A DNA stretch of 64,000 bases from positions 28,704,280-28,768,279 of the forward strand of contig NC_080710.1 of assembly GCF_019097595.1 (NCBI RefSeq), given 5' to 3'. Under the pieces are notes generated by a model. That model did no database searches. It was not told the DNA's origin and saw nothing but the letters and a program-made list of their open reading frames with translations. Of this stretch, positions 34,561-46,660 are shown one piece after another. This DNA comes from Hemibagrus wyckioides (taxonomy: Eukaryota > Chordata > Actinopteri > Siluriformes > Bagridae). The translations under genes were made by a program, and so were the position numbers. The stretch's first letter is position 1; each line of letters begins with the position of its first letter.

Positions 34561-35590
34561 TGCGAATTCATTGCGCTTTTGTGTGGTATCGGCCTCCGCC
34601 CTCTTTGTTACACTGCTCTATGATGGAATTGGATTTTTCTTGGTTTCTTTTTTCTTGCCTCTTTTTTTTTTCCCTTCCCCCTCACCGATTTCTTTCAGTC
34701 TTTGCCTGTGGCTGCTTCACAGTCTCCCCAGTGGGAACCTTAATTAGTTAGAATGATATTCTTACAAAAGACTGGAGATGAACATCTTATTCCATTATTT
34801 GAATAGCATTGATATAAAATAAAACACAGAGAAGGAGTAGCGGCGGTGTCCTGGTGAAGGACGCGCCGGCCAGTTGGACGCGTGCCAGTTTAGCGAGCGG
34901 CGAGAAGAGTTGTAGAGTTGTCATTTTAAATATAAAATCTGATGGCAGGATAATAACTTGGTCAGGGTTGAGTCCTCTGGCCTCATCATTACCAACCTGC
35001 TACAAGTCGCTCATGCAGCAAATTTCCTCCCCTCTGATGTTTGCTGACAGGGAATTTCAAGTGCCTGCTTATGCATGCATTACCACTTAGAAAAGGCATG
35101 CATTTAGCTTTTTTTTTTTTTTTACTCTTAAAATGGCAAAGTGGCCTTTACTTTTCAGCCTCACACACATTCGGTCACACTAACAAAATTAACACGAGTT
35201 ATAAAGCCACGCAAGCTCAGTTCCACCACTGGGGAAAGGTCACACATTTAATAGCTTTTCTTCTCTCTCTCTCTCTCTCTCTTTTAAGTTCATGTAATTG
35301 TTTCTGTTTTAGGTGCTGTGTGTGTGTGCTTGAAACAGATTAACCTATAGTCGATAGCTTAATGTTATTAGCTGTCTAAAAAATCTCTTGACCGTAAAGA
35401 AAAAATCACACCATGTTTACTTCAATGCTGCTTTCATTCACTAACTGGTTCAGGAACCAGCATAAAACTGTGCGAAGCTAATTGAAAGCTAATTGTATTA
35501 TTTAGCCCTGTCGTGCTAACTAGCGGCATTGCTTCTAGCGTTTGTTAGCATTGTTGGATTGATTCGTCCGTTTTAAAAAGCTGACATACA
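34561..35590. other. Single-copy stretch with minor simple repeats
   Basis: T-rich near 34640-34680, poly-T at 35109-35123 and (CT)n at about 35260-35282. Otherwise nothing recognised. Confidence 0.4.
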
Positions 35591-35870
35591 AACAACTGCC
35601 TGCTGGCTGTGCTGCACGGACCTCGCAGAGCAACACGGACCCAAGCGTAATCCTTCTTCTTGGAGCCGTGGCAGCGTTAAACTAGCTGGAATGAGTGTGG
35701 CGCGCTGGCTAAATGGAGGGAAACAGCCATTCACAATGACCCTGTAAAGTGGCTGTCTTGTAAACTGGTAGGATTAAAGGGGGGGAAATGCCTGCCTCAT
35801 GCCTGTAGAGACAAAAAAATTGAGCCAGCTAAGCCTACGCATTCTGCTGCACACTGCTCGGCTCCCACTG
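35591..35870. other. Possible conserved non-coding element
   Basis: Repeat-free, with GGCTAAATGGAGGGAAACAG and ATTCACAATGACC and a balanced composition. Weak evidence. Confidence 0.25.
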
Positions 35871-36039
35871 ATCTGGTTCTGCCTGAATCTTCACTGCCCT
35901 TGCAGACAGAAACACAGAAACATCTCTGTAATACTGTAACTCTACACTGTGTACATTATTCTCACCAGATAAGATTTACAAAGAAAATAATCAGATTATT
36001 TAATAAAAGAGAAATGGGGAAGTTGTCTGTAATGTAATG

Positions 36040-36480
36040 GTTATTTAATGTTTATGGAAGGAGTCTCCAGTGTAAACCAGAGTCTGATATAAAACGAGTC
36101 AGGACTCTGTTGGCTTTCAGTGTGTTTCTCTCTCTGTTGGATAACCTTACACAGAATATTATTGGTTGAAGATAACAGATTATAAATGATTATAAACAAG
36201 CACTTGGGGCATCTCAGAGAGTATAAATGGGTTTGATATCAACAATTACTTTGAGGTTAGGAACACTTGTGTGGAAGTTTCTATGAATATTGCTCCTAGT
36301 AGGATAGGGAAAAACAGAAATACTTATGAAACACTACAAATTCTTAAAGCCCTGAGTGTCTGCTTTCATATGAGCTTCATATTAACCAACACCGTGGAGT
36401 CATTTAATGTCCAAATTCCATATTTTAGCCTCTGGGATAAAGAGTTAATACAGTATTCTGATGTGGGAAAGTCTTACTGA
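36040..36480 (+). repeat. Dispersed repeat of unassigned family, copy 1
   Basis: About 390 bp match, in reverse orientation, the block at 62440-62830. Shared landmarks in order are GAGTCTGATATAAAA, TCTGTTGG, AACCTTACAC, AACAAGCACTTGG, TTTGATATCAACA, GCTCCTAGTAGGATAGGG, ACTTATGAAACACTAC and CATATGAGCTTCATATTAAC. The 60 bp around 36290-36350 are almost identical. Length and scatter suggest a non-autonomous mobile element. I do not recognise the family. Confidence 0.75.
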
Positions 36481-36519
36481 TTCTATTAGGCTGGTGAGGG
36501 AATGGTGGTTTATAGCTAC

Positions 36520-37010
36520 TTTTTCAATTTATTTTTATAGAGCTTTTAACAATGGACATTTTTAAAATAATGCAACTGAGCAGGCTTGCTCATTAGGGAT
36601 AAAATAAGGATAAAATAGTTCAATAATTTAAATTAATAATTTATTTTTATTTCTAGTTATTTAGTTATTCATTTTTATTTATTTATTTGTTTGTTTGTTT
36701 GTTTTTCCCTTCTCCTTTCTCTGTTTATCTTATTTTGTAAACGTCCATTGTAAAAGGCGCTATACAAATAAAACTGAATTGAATTGAATTGAACATTGTC
36801 TCAAAGCAGCTTTACAGAAGACTGGAAAAAATATAAAGTTTAAAGTTAAGTTACTGTTCATTCCTAACATTTATCCCTAATGAGCAAGCCTGAGGCCACA
36901 GTGGTGAGGAAAAACCCCCTGAGATGATATGAGGAAGAAACCTTGAGAGGAACCAGGCTCAGAAAGGAACCTCATCATCATTTGGGTGACACCAATGTTA
37001 CATTATCAGT
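36520..37010. repeat. Composite dispersed repeat with LINE-like 3' tail
   Basis: TTTTAACAATGGACATT at 36544 recurs inverted as TCCATTGTAAAAGGCGC at 36744. GCTTGCTCATTAGGGATAAA at 36584 recurs inverted as TTTATCCCTAATGAGCAAGC near 36870. The section 36660-36795 ends ATACAAATAAAACTGAATTG plus (AATTG)n, typical of a fish LINE tail. The section 36795-37010 contains AAACCTTGAGAGGAACCAGG. Confidence 0.7.
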
Positions 37011-37449
37011 GTATTTTCCTCACTTGATAGTGTCAGTACTTATAATCCATATTAATATCCATATAAGCAAATGGCGCTCAATCGTCAAGCAGCGTTATTC
37101 TCATTTCCTGGTTATTTCCTAGTTATTTTTAGAATCTAACCCTATCTTCCACCCCTAAAAGTATCACTATTATATGGACAATAAAGTGTAACACGTTGCG
37201 ATATAACTGTGCAGAGGCTTAAAAGCCTAGAGGACATGGTGCGTTGCAACCCCTGGGGCTTAGCAGCACACTAGCTGTCGTAAGCGGCCTAATGGCTGGA
37301 AGTGTACTCATTAGTGGGCCGTCACCACTACAGAGAGTGTATTACGGGGACGAGTGGAGCAGTGAAGTGCTGGTTCATTTCCATGCAGCACATGAGCCAA
37401 AGCACGAGGGGAGAGAAGGGCTTTCCAAGGAGCATGGTCAAGCATGGCT
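37011..37449. other. Single-copy stretch
   Basis: No gene or recognised repeat. Confidence 0.4.
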
Positions 37450-37464
37450 GGCCAAAGAGATTTC

Positions 37465-37492
37465 CTGACTCTCTCTCCCTCTCCCTCTCATG

Positions 37493-37543
<51 letters not shown>

Positions 37544-37562
37544 ACACGCTCTCTCTCCCACT
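37465..37562. repeat. (CT)n-rich block
   Basis: CT runs with CCCTCTC, TTTCTC and ACACGCTC interruptions. Confidence 0.9.
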
Positions 37563-37905
37563 TCATGTCTATCAAGTTCTTGTTTTTTTTTTCCTTCTCA
37601 AGCTCTCTTCTAGGCTGCTCATATTGGCACTTCAATTTCTCCACATGTGTAATGTTTTGTCCCTGGTGTCATTCGGTGCTTGGTGACTGGTGAGATATTT
37701 CTGGCATTTTTGTACATTATGGAAAGAAAAGACAAACCAACACATTGGAGGCTTTTTTCCCTGCTTATATCAGCGTGCCGTGTCTCTCGCTCTCTGTTTT
37801 TTATATAAAATACATATGGAATAACATGTCAATGTCTGGTCTTTTTGTGAAATGTGATTGTGATTGTCCACATTGTATAACTATAAATTGTATGATTATG
37901 CACTG
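37563..37905. other. Single-copy stretch
   Basis: Pyrimidine-rich start, then AT-rich; nothing recognised. Confidence 0.4.
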
Positions 37906-37909
37906 CCAG

Positions 37910-38096
37910 TGGGTGTGGTAGCTTAGTGGTTAAAGTGTTGGATTATTGATCTGAAGGTTGTGCGTTTGAATCTGAGGTCCACCAAGTTGGCACTGCTGGG
38001 TCCTTGAGCAAGACCCTTAACCATCAGCTGTATAAAATGAGACAAATTGTAAGTCGTTTTGGATAAGGGTGTCTCCCAAATGCCAGACATGTAAAT
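37910..38096 (+). repeat. tRNA-derived SINE
   Basis: Same family as at 16.9 kb: TAGCTTAGTGGTTAAAG (A-box), GTTTGAATCTGAGG (B-box), CCACCAAGTTGGCACTGCTG, GAGCAAGACCCTTAACCATC and tail TGGATAAGGGTGTCTCCCAA. Confidence 0.85.
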
Positions 38097-39170
38097 ATTC
38101 AATTACACACCATATTCATTTTGGAAATCTGCAATTCTTAGTCTGTAGTACAGTCTATGATATATAATCACACACCGACCATTGATTTATTACAAAGTCT
38201 TTCCAAAAAACATTCAGTTCTACATCTACAGTAGGTGCTTTATTCTGTTTAATAGTCTCTATGGAGATTATAGACTCGAGCTTAATTTTGATAAAAGTGG
38301 CCATGAGGCTTGGATACACCATGGCATGGGTGGGACACAAGCCAGTTGGCCTGGACACCACTGGATTGGACACATTTTATGTTTTGCAAACTGAAACCTA
38401 GCAAATCTGATTAGAAATTTCAGGCAGAATTTGTCAATTTACAATTTGCTTTCTAAAAAATAACTTTCCTGTAGTGTTCTATTAACATCTACTGTAATAA
38501 TGGTTTGCATCAGCATAGACCCTCACTCACACAACTCTTAGTAAATCATAACTAATATGCTTCAGCAACTTTAAAGCCAAGCTAGAGGATCATTTTAATG
38601 ACAGTAATTTGCCAAAACTAATCTTTTTATCCATTTCTAGTTACACTTGGCTTGCAGATCGTATACGAGGTAGCTCCTGTTATGTTGAACATCCAGCAAC
38701 GTACACTGACAGAAACCCCGTTTATATTAAGTTCCTTAAACGTTAACATATCATGACTAGCATGTTAATATTAAGCCGTGCTTCGTCTTTCAGCCAAATT
38801 GCTCCGTATTGCTTGAGGCAGTGAGAAAATGAATTCAACCAATCAGAATCAAGACCTCAGCAGTGCTAGGATGTAATGCTACGTAAAATATTCTCAGAAT
38901 AAACAAGACTTAATGACAAGAGTCTTAATCACAAGTATGTTGATTAGTTTCTTAATTTGGGGTAATATTTGTATATTTTGTGTTTGTATCATTTCTGGAT
39001 GAGGTGTCATGATCAGCTAGCATGAAGTGGTGCTGTTTGAAAGCAGTTAGCATGGTCAAAATTAGCATAATCGTAATTTGTACAAGTCGCTACCTATGGT
39101 TCATGAAGAGTAATCCATTATTGTAATGTATCAGCGAGAACATGACCTATTTCTGTCGGTTTAGTTTTGC
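38097..39170. other. Single-copy stretch
   Basis: No gene. A phrase at 38835-38860 (AACCAATCAGAATCAAG) resembles the duplicated block at 58.4-58.6 kb and may be a fragment of a shared repeat. Confidence 0.4.
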
Positions 39171-39174
39171 CTCG

Positions 39175-39560
39175 AGTCGGTCTTAAAATGTGAAAAAGCC
39201 CCGCAGTGATTAATGTACCATCTATAGCTGTACTCTATAAGAGTGGCACCCCTTACTGATGCCACACAATAGACTCCAAGCAGCCCCCCACGTGGATCCC
39301 ATTAAAAAAGCCGGCTGTATTCGGCCCCTCTCTGTGAATCATGGGTAGCCACGTCATCCCGGGCAGCTGTAATAACTCCATTAAAAAAAGCTCTCTTAAT
39401 TAGCCGACACTCCGATGGCACTGCTGTCTTCAGGCGGGTGTTTAATAAGAATGCGTGACAAGCTCGACTGTGATGCCCCTAAACAGGCTTTCTATAAAGT
39501 AATGACTCTGATAAAGTTACATTATGTACAACTGTAATGCCTGTAGAGCACTGGGGGAGG
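39175..39560. other. Candidate conserved non-coding element
   Basis: Repeat-free, GC-richer block with CCCCGCAGTGATTAATGTAC, GTAATAACTCCATTAAAAAA, CTCTTAATTAGCCGAC and GTTTAATAAGAATGCGTGAC. It is rich in homeodomain-type sites and has no coding frame. One of the best CNE candidates here. Confidence 0.4.
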
Positions 39561-40330
39561 TAAGCACGTCATATACTGGTTATTATTGATCCAATTTGAC
39601 CGATAGAAATGAAAGCATGATCCACCGAAGACCGAAGCTGCTTAGTAGAAGAGACGAGCGCTTATGTGACGCCCTGTCTGTCTTTCAGTCTGAGGAATGC
39701 ATCTTGAGTTAAGTCTCTCCATGCAGAAACAAGCTATCTGACATGTCAAACGCTCTTGTCAGCTTGTCACGTCCTCTGTGATTTTATGACATTCATCCAA
39801 AAATCCCAGCCTTTGAATATTGTTTTTATTTTCCTATCACCTTTATTGGATAGTAAGGTTGTTAAATTGCTAAAATGTTTAACGGACAGATTCATTAATT
39901 ATACATGGCTGCTGTACTATGTATTTTTGATGGTCAAGATTTTTTATAAACAAAGAATATCAATGGAATTTTTTTCGGCTTCATTTGACGCTAAGACTAT
40001 TGCTAAGGCTCTACTTGATGTTGATGCCCAACTTTCAGCGTGAGTAGCAGTGTTCACATTCTCGCCCGCGTACTTTATGTACATCTAAAGGATTAAAAGC
40101 GACATTCATTTGACTAAATATTATGTCTTTTAACAGACTAAACATCACTGCTTTCCAAGTTTAAGTGTAAATCTTTAAAGTTGTTAAACACAATGGCTTT
40201 TCGCCAACATTGTGATTGTTGTCATGAGCTGTGTCTCAAATTGGAAACTCTGATATTATATTCATTATATTCATATTATTTGTCTACTAATCTAGAAAAT
40301 CCAGGTGACTCGTACACAAGACATCTATCA
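39561..40330. other. Single-copy stretch
   Basis: The 95-codon plus frame at 39756-40043 has no recognisable domain. Nothing else supported. Confidence 0.35.
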
Positions 40331-40339
40331 ACGATTACA

Positions 40340-41582
40340 GGGAAAGGACAGGAAAAGGAAAGGAAAACATGGGAAGGGAAGGGAAGTTAAAGATAGGATA
40401 GGATAGGAAAGGGAAGGGAAAGGAAGAGAAGAGAAGGAAAAGGAAAGGAAAATAAAGAATAGGAAAGGAAAAGAAGAAATGAGAGGAGAGGAGAGAAAAA
40501 GGAAAATGAATGATAGGAAAGGAAAGGAAAGGAAAGGAAAGGAAAGGAAAGGAAAGGAAAGGAAAGGAAAGGAAAGGAAAACAATGAAAGGAAGGGAAGG
40601 GAAGGGAAGGAAAAGAACGGAAAGGAAATGAAAGGAAAGGAAAGGAAAACAATGAAAGGAAAGGAAAGGAAAACACTGAAAGGAAAGGAAAACAATGAAA
40701 GGAAGGGAAGGGAAGGAAAAGAATGGAAAGGAAAGGAAAGGAAAGGAAAACAATGAAAGGAAGGGAAGGGAAGGGAAGGAAAAGAATGGAAAGGAAAGGA
40801 AAACAATGAAAGGAAAGGAAGGGAAAGGAAAGGAAAACACTGAAAGGAAAGGAAAACACTGAAAGGAAAGGAAAGGAAAGGAAAGGAAAGGAAAACAATG
40901 AAAGGAAGGGAAGGGAAGGAAAAGAACGGAAAGGAAAGGAAAGGAAAACAATGAAAGGAAGGGAAGGGAAGGAAAAGAACGGAAAGGAAATGAAAGGAAA
41001 GGAAAGGAAAACACTGAAAGGAAAGGAAAACAATGAAAGGAAGGGAAGGGAAGGAAAAGAACGGAAAGGAAATGAAAGGAAAGGAAAACAATGAAAGGAA
41101 AGGAAAGGAAAGGAAAGGAAAGGAAAGGAAAGGAAAACAATGAAAGGAAAGGAAAGGAAAGGAAAGGAAAGGAAAGGAAAGGAAAACAATGAAAGGAAGG
41201 GAAGGGAAGGGAAGGAAAAGAATGGAAAGGAAAGGAAAACAATGAAAGGAAGGGAAGGGAAGGAAAAGAACGGAAAGGAAAGGAAAACACTGAAAGGAAA
41301 GGGAAGGAAAACTATGAAAGGAAAGGTAGGGAAGGAAAAGAACGGAAAGGAAAGGATGGAAAACAATGAAAGGAAGGGAAGGGAAGGAAAAGAATGGAAA
41401 GGAAAGGAAAGGAAAGGAAAGGAAAGGAAAGGAAAGGAAAGGAAAGGAAAGGAAAGGAAAGGAAAGGAAAACACTGAAAGGAAAGGAAAGGAAAACAATG
41501 AAAGGAACGTAAGGGAAGGAAAGGAAAAGAACGGAAAGGAAAGGAAAACACTGAAAGGAAAGGAAAGGAAAGGAAAGGAAAA
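40340..41582. repeat. Homopurine (GGAAA)n satellite, about 1.24 kb
   Basis: The base unit is GGAAA (with GGGAA variants); nearly every base on plus is a purine. Interruptions ACAATGAAAGG, ACACTGAAAGG and AAAAGAACGG recur every 40-130 bp, giving higher-order units such as ACAATGAAAGGAAGGGAAGG. The open frames of 320-416 codons on minus (FPFLS-type peptides) and 168 on plus are artefacts of a stop-free pentamer. Long mirror-repeat purine tracts like this can form triplex (H-DNA) and stall replication. Confidence 0.95.
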
Positions 41583-41589
41583 CAATGTA

Positions 41590-42055
41590 CTCCATCAGCA
41601 TATACTAAACATACATAATAAAACATCATACCACAACATAACATAAGTTTGTATAGTGCAAATTATTTCACATGATATAAACATTCAATGTATTTCAAGT
41701 AGTTATTCAAAGAATGATAAGGATCAGCAAACACTGCCCACCAAACCCTAAACCTTCTTATACTCATTATACACTCAATGCTCACTATATAGTAGAACAC
41801 AATGTTATTACAGACTTTCTAGTGCACTGTATGTGCAACAGAAGCCCATTTGAGATCAGCAGCAGCTTCAGCAAGTGCCACTTTTTCAACTACCACTACT
41901 GGACATTGCATTAAGTACATGCCTAAAACATTCCCAGCGAAATTCCCAGCATGAATTGTGGTTTGTGTTTGAGTGATTTGTACCAGAGCGCAGTACACGA
42001 TCGACCAGATGATGGTAGATTAGTCAGAAGATAGTGATCTTCCACTCAGGTAATT
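41590..42055. other. Single-copy stretch
   Basis: AT-rich, no recognised feature. Confidence 0.4.
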
Positions 42056-42059
42056 AATC

Positions 42060-42270
42060 AGGACACCTGCCTCACACTGTCTCCCTGTAGCAGTTATCCA
42101 GCAGCGCCGACGCTCTCTCAGCATCCCCTGTCCTCGGCCTCGGCGTCATCCTGATAAGCCGAGCACATTTTCCTCAGGAAGGCATGTGAAGTGGCAGGTG
42201 GGGAAGCATTAAGTCATTTTGAATTCGTTTCCTCTTATCTGAGCGGAAGAAGCTGAAGAGGGACTCCTGC
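42060..42270. other. Possible conserved non-coding element
   Basis: GC-richer, repeat-free block with CATCCTGATAAGCCGAGC and GCATTAAGTCATTTTGAATT. Confidence 0.3.
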
Positions 42271-43335
42271 TATTACAAACTGACAACGCTGACCAACAAA
42301 ATTCTGACCGCCCTCCTTTCCTATTGCTATGGGCAGTACCCAAAGTGCTCACTGTCTCTTTTTTGTGTTTGGAGTGCTAGGTGAAATAGCTAGGTCATGC
42401 ACACATGCATCACAGAGCGGCTAACAAATAAACCTGGAAAGGTGCCATGTAGTGTGAGTGTGTCTCCCCATCTCCTCATTCAGCTGTCAGGTGCTGCTAG
42501 TGGAGCGTCTCAGATTGCAGGCCCTCTCTCGCCCTGGCCTGTCCACACCTGTCCTGAAACGCTGTGCTCAAACATGACGTGAGAGCTGGAATGTCCAGCA
42601 GGCAGTTTGTGCATCTGTATATCAGTGGCTACCATAAAACCAATGACTTTCTGTCTTTTCTTGATTGAATTTAACTCTGTTGGTCTGTCATTTTCTTTTA
42701 GGATCATTGTAATTTTTTTCAGAACATGATGAGGTGATGGCTCGTGATATTTGATATAAGGACTTGATCTAATATCTATCAATACATCGACAATTAAACT
42801 GTAAGCATTGATAAATGCATTATATAGGGTCTTACTGATAGTGGTATATGAGTTAAGAGATACACACATACACATGCACACACACACTCGCACACACAAA
42901 GGCAGATAGACAGCTGCATTTCCTCGTTAGGTTTCATGCTGGGTTTCCACTGAATATCAAACTGAAAATTTACAAAAGTAACAGTTTTTCCTTTTTGTTA
43001 AATAAATAAATAAATAATTTTATTAATTAATAAATTAATAAAATTAGTTATCTGTTCTTTTGTGTACTTTGACTGTGCAATGTGAGCTCGACTGGACACG
43101 CCCAAATAGACACACAATCACAAGGGGCGTGTCACTCTGTAATCACTTGACCACATGACCCTACAGTCTGAACTAGACAGAAATCAGTCCCAGCCTCAAA
43201 AACACAACCGTATATTGATAGGCTTTGATCTTTGAAATAAACCTGGAGGCTTAGCCTTGCTAGCACATTTATATCCCAGTTGAATATGATGTCTAAATTG
43301 GCTCTGTGTGGTCTGAATTTGACTTAATTCTTTAA
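42271..43335. other. Single-copy stretch
   Basis: Short CA cluster at 42862-42898 and AAAT run near 43001; no gene. Confidence 0.4.
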
Positions 43336-43339
43336 CTAA

Positions 43340-43690
43340 GAACCATGTGTCCAATTCACCCCAGTCCAAAGTTTGATTTATGGACTGCAGGGGACATTTG
43401 CTGGCACGGTGGGAAGTGCTGTGGTGAGTTCACCACGTATCTGTGGGCTCTTAATCTTCCACAACCCAATCAAGGGCTTTTCATCACTCCAGCACAAATT
43501 AGACATGAATGTGAATTATGTTTGATGGCCGTGCCTTCACCTCTGAAGGTCCTTGGATTCTCATATCTTCATAACGTGCTTCATCCAACTTCGTTAGGCA
43601 TAGCCGAGCCGGTCCCTCCCGCCCCTTCACTCCCACAACTCATGTTGCTTTCATTAATTAACTGCCAGATAAATCTGTGTTAGCAATGTG
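43340..43690. other. Possible conserved non-coding element
   Basis: Repeat-free, balanced composition, with TTTCATTAATTAACTGCCAG and GATAAATCTGTGTTAGC at its right part. The 112-codon plus frame (43345-43683) shows no recognisable domain; coding potential cannot be excluded by eye. Confidence 0.3.
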
Positions 43691-44800
43691 TAACGGTTAA
43701 CCCCTTCCTCACTTATGACTAGCGTTTACACATCTTAGTGTTAACAAAGCCGTTATACTGCTTTTCCAATAATGCAGTGCCGGTGCTTAAGAACCAGTGT
43801 GCATTTCCACCAGATTTAGAGTCAAGCTGTTAAACAGTCAGATGTTGGAGTTTCCTGAGTTCCCTGTACTTGTTTGTTTAGAGAACGTATTTTACAATCC
43901 AAAGTACTATTTCAGCTGTACACACCAAAGAAACATCACCATAAATAATGATTAAAGAAAACACAGAAAAACAGAAACTAGCCTTGAAAGGTACAGGCAT
44001 TCACAAAGATCACTTCTTCTTTTCTCTCATTCTTTGCATTATGCTCACTTGGTACAGCCATTATCCACTCCATAATCCCCCTGCTCTCTCAGAAATGGTA
44101 CTATAAATCCTAGATACACTGTCTGCACTTAGACTTTCCCTTTGTTTGCAGTACGCTCTTGTATACGGAAATTAATTCGTTTTAATTCCGACTATTAGCG
44201 TTGAAACAAAATCCTAGGTGGACCAGGATTTGGACAAAATCCTCTTCCTGGACTATTTATAATCTAGCACCCAAAATGCCGTCAGTGTTACCTGCATTTT
44301 CCACCCACTACCTTGTTCCAGAACTAACCCAATTTAGGATTAAACCACGGACCTGTCAAACTTGGTGATTAAACATGTTTTATTGTTGAGGACAAAACAT
44401 TATCTCTGGCAATGTAGCTCACAATTAGTTTGCAACTCTGCATCCTTCTACTTTAACTCAGTCAAGGTTCTTCAATCTGGAAACCAAACTAAGCTCTTTT
44501 ACCAGCACCATCTTCTTGCAAAGCTTTTATAGTCACATCAATAGTCTCTGTGTAGACATGTATTTTCTGGTGCCCTTTTGGTGACTGTATGATCTCTACA
44601 GAAAACTCTCAGAGCTGGTGTTAATCATTGACCGTGTCAATCTCTGGTGAATGGAAGGTCACATAGAGGCTACATTAACATCAGTCACCCCTCATATTCA
44701 TCAATGTCAAGAGTTGTCCGAGTTATGATGCCTTAATATATAGTACACTACCTTCTACTGATTGTTCCACGCACATGAGCTCTAAGAAATGTGTTTTTCT
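43691..44800. other. Single-copy stretch
   Basis: No gene or confident repeat. Confidence 0.4.
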
Positions 44801-44805
44801 TTTTA

Positions 44806-44975
44806 TTTCATTCATTTGTTATTCATTTATCTTCAGTGAGCAGTTCCCGGTCGTGACGGAGCCAGGATGGATGAGATGCCAGTTCATCACATGACACCAT
44901 GTACATAAACATTCACACACTTGTTCACACCAAGGGCTAATTTAGCACTGCCGGTCAACCTAGTGCCATGTTGGA
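44806..44975 (-). repeat. LINE/SINE-type dispersed repeat fragment
   Basis: Reverse orientation of the family at 14.5 kb: ATTCATTTATCTTCAGTGAG, CGGAGCCAGGATGG, GATGCCAGTTCATCAC, CATTCACACAC and GGGCTAATTTAGCA. The tRNA-like head is missing. Confidence 0.6.
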
Positions 44976-44989
44976 GTTTAGGTCACTGA

Positions 44990-45130
44990 TATGCCACTGA
45001 TTTCTACTGATGTCATGTTAGTACTCAAATGTAATAGACACTTTTTTAACTCATCAAGTTGTCTATAAAATATGTACCATCTATATTGGACAGTAATTAA
45101 GGCCTTGTGCTGCTGATTGAAAATGAAGTC
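44990..45130 (+). repeat. Local duplication unit X, copy 1
   Basis: TACTCAAATG, GACAC, TCTATAAAATATGTACCATC and GGGCTRCTGATTG-type landmarks recur in order at 46955-47075, same orientation, about 1.9 kb away. Confidence 0.7.
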
Positions 45131-45169
45131 TGGCATCAAAACTGTTACTGTAGCCTTGAGCAAGAACCT

Positions 45170-45645
45170 CACTTGTATCCTGTCTTACATGTAAGTCCTA
45201 ATAAAAAGTTGAAGGCACCAGGTGACGGCTGTGCCTGATCCTAAACAGTACCTATCATACTCCATAGTCTTGCAATTGATTCCACTTTTGGAAGTCTTTG
45301 GTTTACAATCACTTGGTCAAATGTTACGGATTAAATGAACCACCAGGAGCGATAGATTTTTCCATCATCAGTTCACACCTCCTGGGATACAGATGGAAAG
45401 AAGGGCAACATATTCTGCCTAGGGAAGCCTTCAGAGTAAAAAAAAATACCCAACACCTGCCAGATATCACAGAATATTTTATATTTATTCAAGACAGCCT
45501 AGGACTAACACACATAAACTGCAAATAACCCTTGTGACAACCAACCTGGAACTACCGTACCGTATTCTTTTTCTATTTTTTCTCAAATTTCAACCACAGT
45601 TAACTTATAGTGTAAATCCTGGCAGGTGGAACAGTTGTTAGCACA
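45170..45645 (+). repeat. Segmental tandem duplication, copy 1 (period about 491 bp)
   Basis: Shared landmarks with copy 2: ACTCCATAGTCTTG, GATTCCACTTTTGGAAGT, CAGGAGCGA, GAAGGGCAACA, CTGCCTAGGGAAGCCTTCAG, ACACCTGCCAGATATCACA, GACAGCCTAGGACTAACACA, TCAAATTTCAACCACA and CAGGTGGAACAGT. No coding function recognised. Confidence 0.9.
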
Positions 45646-45689
45646 GTCAGTCCATCTAGTGCTGTGTTTGAAGTAACAGTCAAGTAGGT

Positions 45690-46112
45690 GTCTATGTAAG
45701 TCCTAAAAAAGTGGATAGAAAGGTACCAGCCATGTCTGATTTTAAATATTACTCCATAGTCTTGAAACTGATTCCACTTTTGGAAGTTTTCCAATCAATT
45801 GTTCAAATGGTACAGATTGAATGATCCATCAGGAGCGAGAGATTTTTTATTTTTTTTATCAAGACAGGCCACCAAGGATACATGTGCAAAGAAGGGCAAC
45901 ACATTCTGCCTAGGGAAGCCTTCAGGGTAAAAAGCCCAACACCTGCCAGATATCACAAAATTGCATAGTTATTCAAGACAGCCTAGGACTAACACACATA
46001 TAAACTGCAAATAGCCCGTGTGACAACCAGCTTGGAACTACCATACTCTTCCTGTTTTTTCCTCAAATTTCAACCACACTTAACTTATAATGTAAATGCT
46101 GACAGGTGGAAC
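45690..46112 (+). repeat. Segmental tandem duplication, copy 2
   Basis: Aligns along its whole length with 45170-45645; landmarks are displaced by 491-492 bp, with scattered substitutions and short gaps. A dispersed repeat starts immediately at its right end. Confidence 0.9.
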
Positions 46113-46290
46113 AGTTTGGAGAGGCACGGTCGCATTGTTGCCTCACTGCTCCAGGGCTCAGAGATATTCAGGCCTCCTACGTTCCAAAAACATGCCAATA
46201 GGAGGACTCTAAATTGCCTTTAGGCAATGTGTGTGATGCCCGGCTACAGCATTGCATCCCATTCACAGTGTATTCCTGCCTTTTTTCTAC
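46112..46290 (+). repeat. LINE/SINE-type dispersed repeat fragment
   Basis: Same family as at 14.5 kb: GGCACGGTCGCATTGTTGCC head, CTGCTCCAGGGCTCAGAG, CAAAAACATGCCAATAGGAG and ATTCACAGTGTATTCCTGCC. Confidence 0.6.
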
Positions 46291-46660
46291 TGTTTCAACC
46301 TCTCAAACAATGTATTTTTATATATTTAGAGCCAGTTTCTATTGTTTTATAGTTTTAAACGAAGCAACTTCCCAACAGACAGGACCCTGGGAAGTGTGAG
46401 TCCATTTGCAAGAGGTTTGATAACAAATTCAAATTCCACAATTCAGAAATCTGAATCAAATCAGGACAGGATCAAACAAGACAATGTCCAATACAATGGC
46501 AAATCGAAAGAAAATCAGTAGATGAAGACAATGATACCAGAACTTACCTGAAACAAAGGCAACAACAAGACTTGTTGGAATGTGTGCATGAAGAGGAAAT
46601 GATGAAGCAATGTTCAAATGTAGAGGATACTTGCTTTCTTTCATGAATAATGGGAGGGCT

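Noticed and set aside
40328..41601. Minus-strand open frames of 320, 404 and 416 codons rich in FPFLS
   Set aside because: All three frames are open because the GGAAA pentamer array has no stop on either strand; the peptides are translated satellite.
43345..43683. 112-codon plus-strand frame as a gene
   Set aside because: No domain recognised and the surrounding sequence has CNE-like texture; kept as non-coding.
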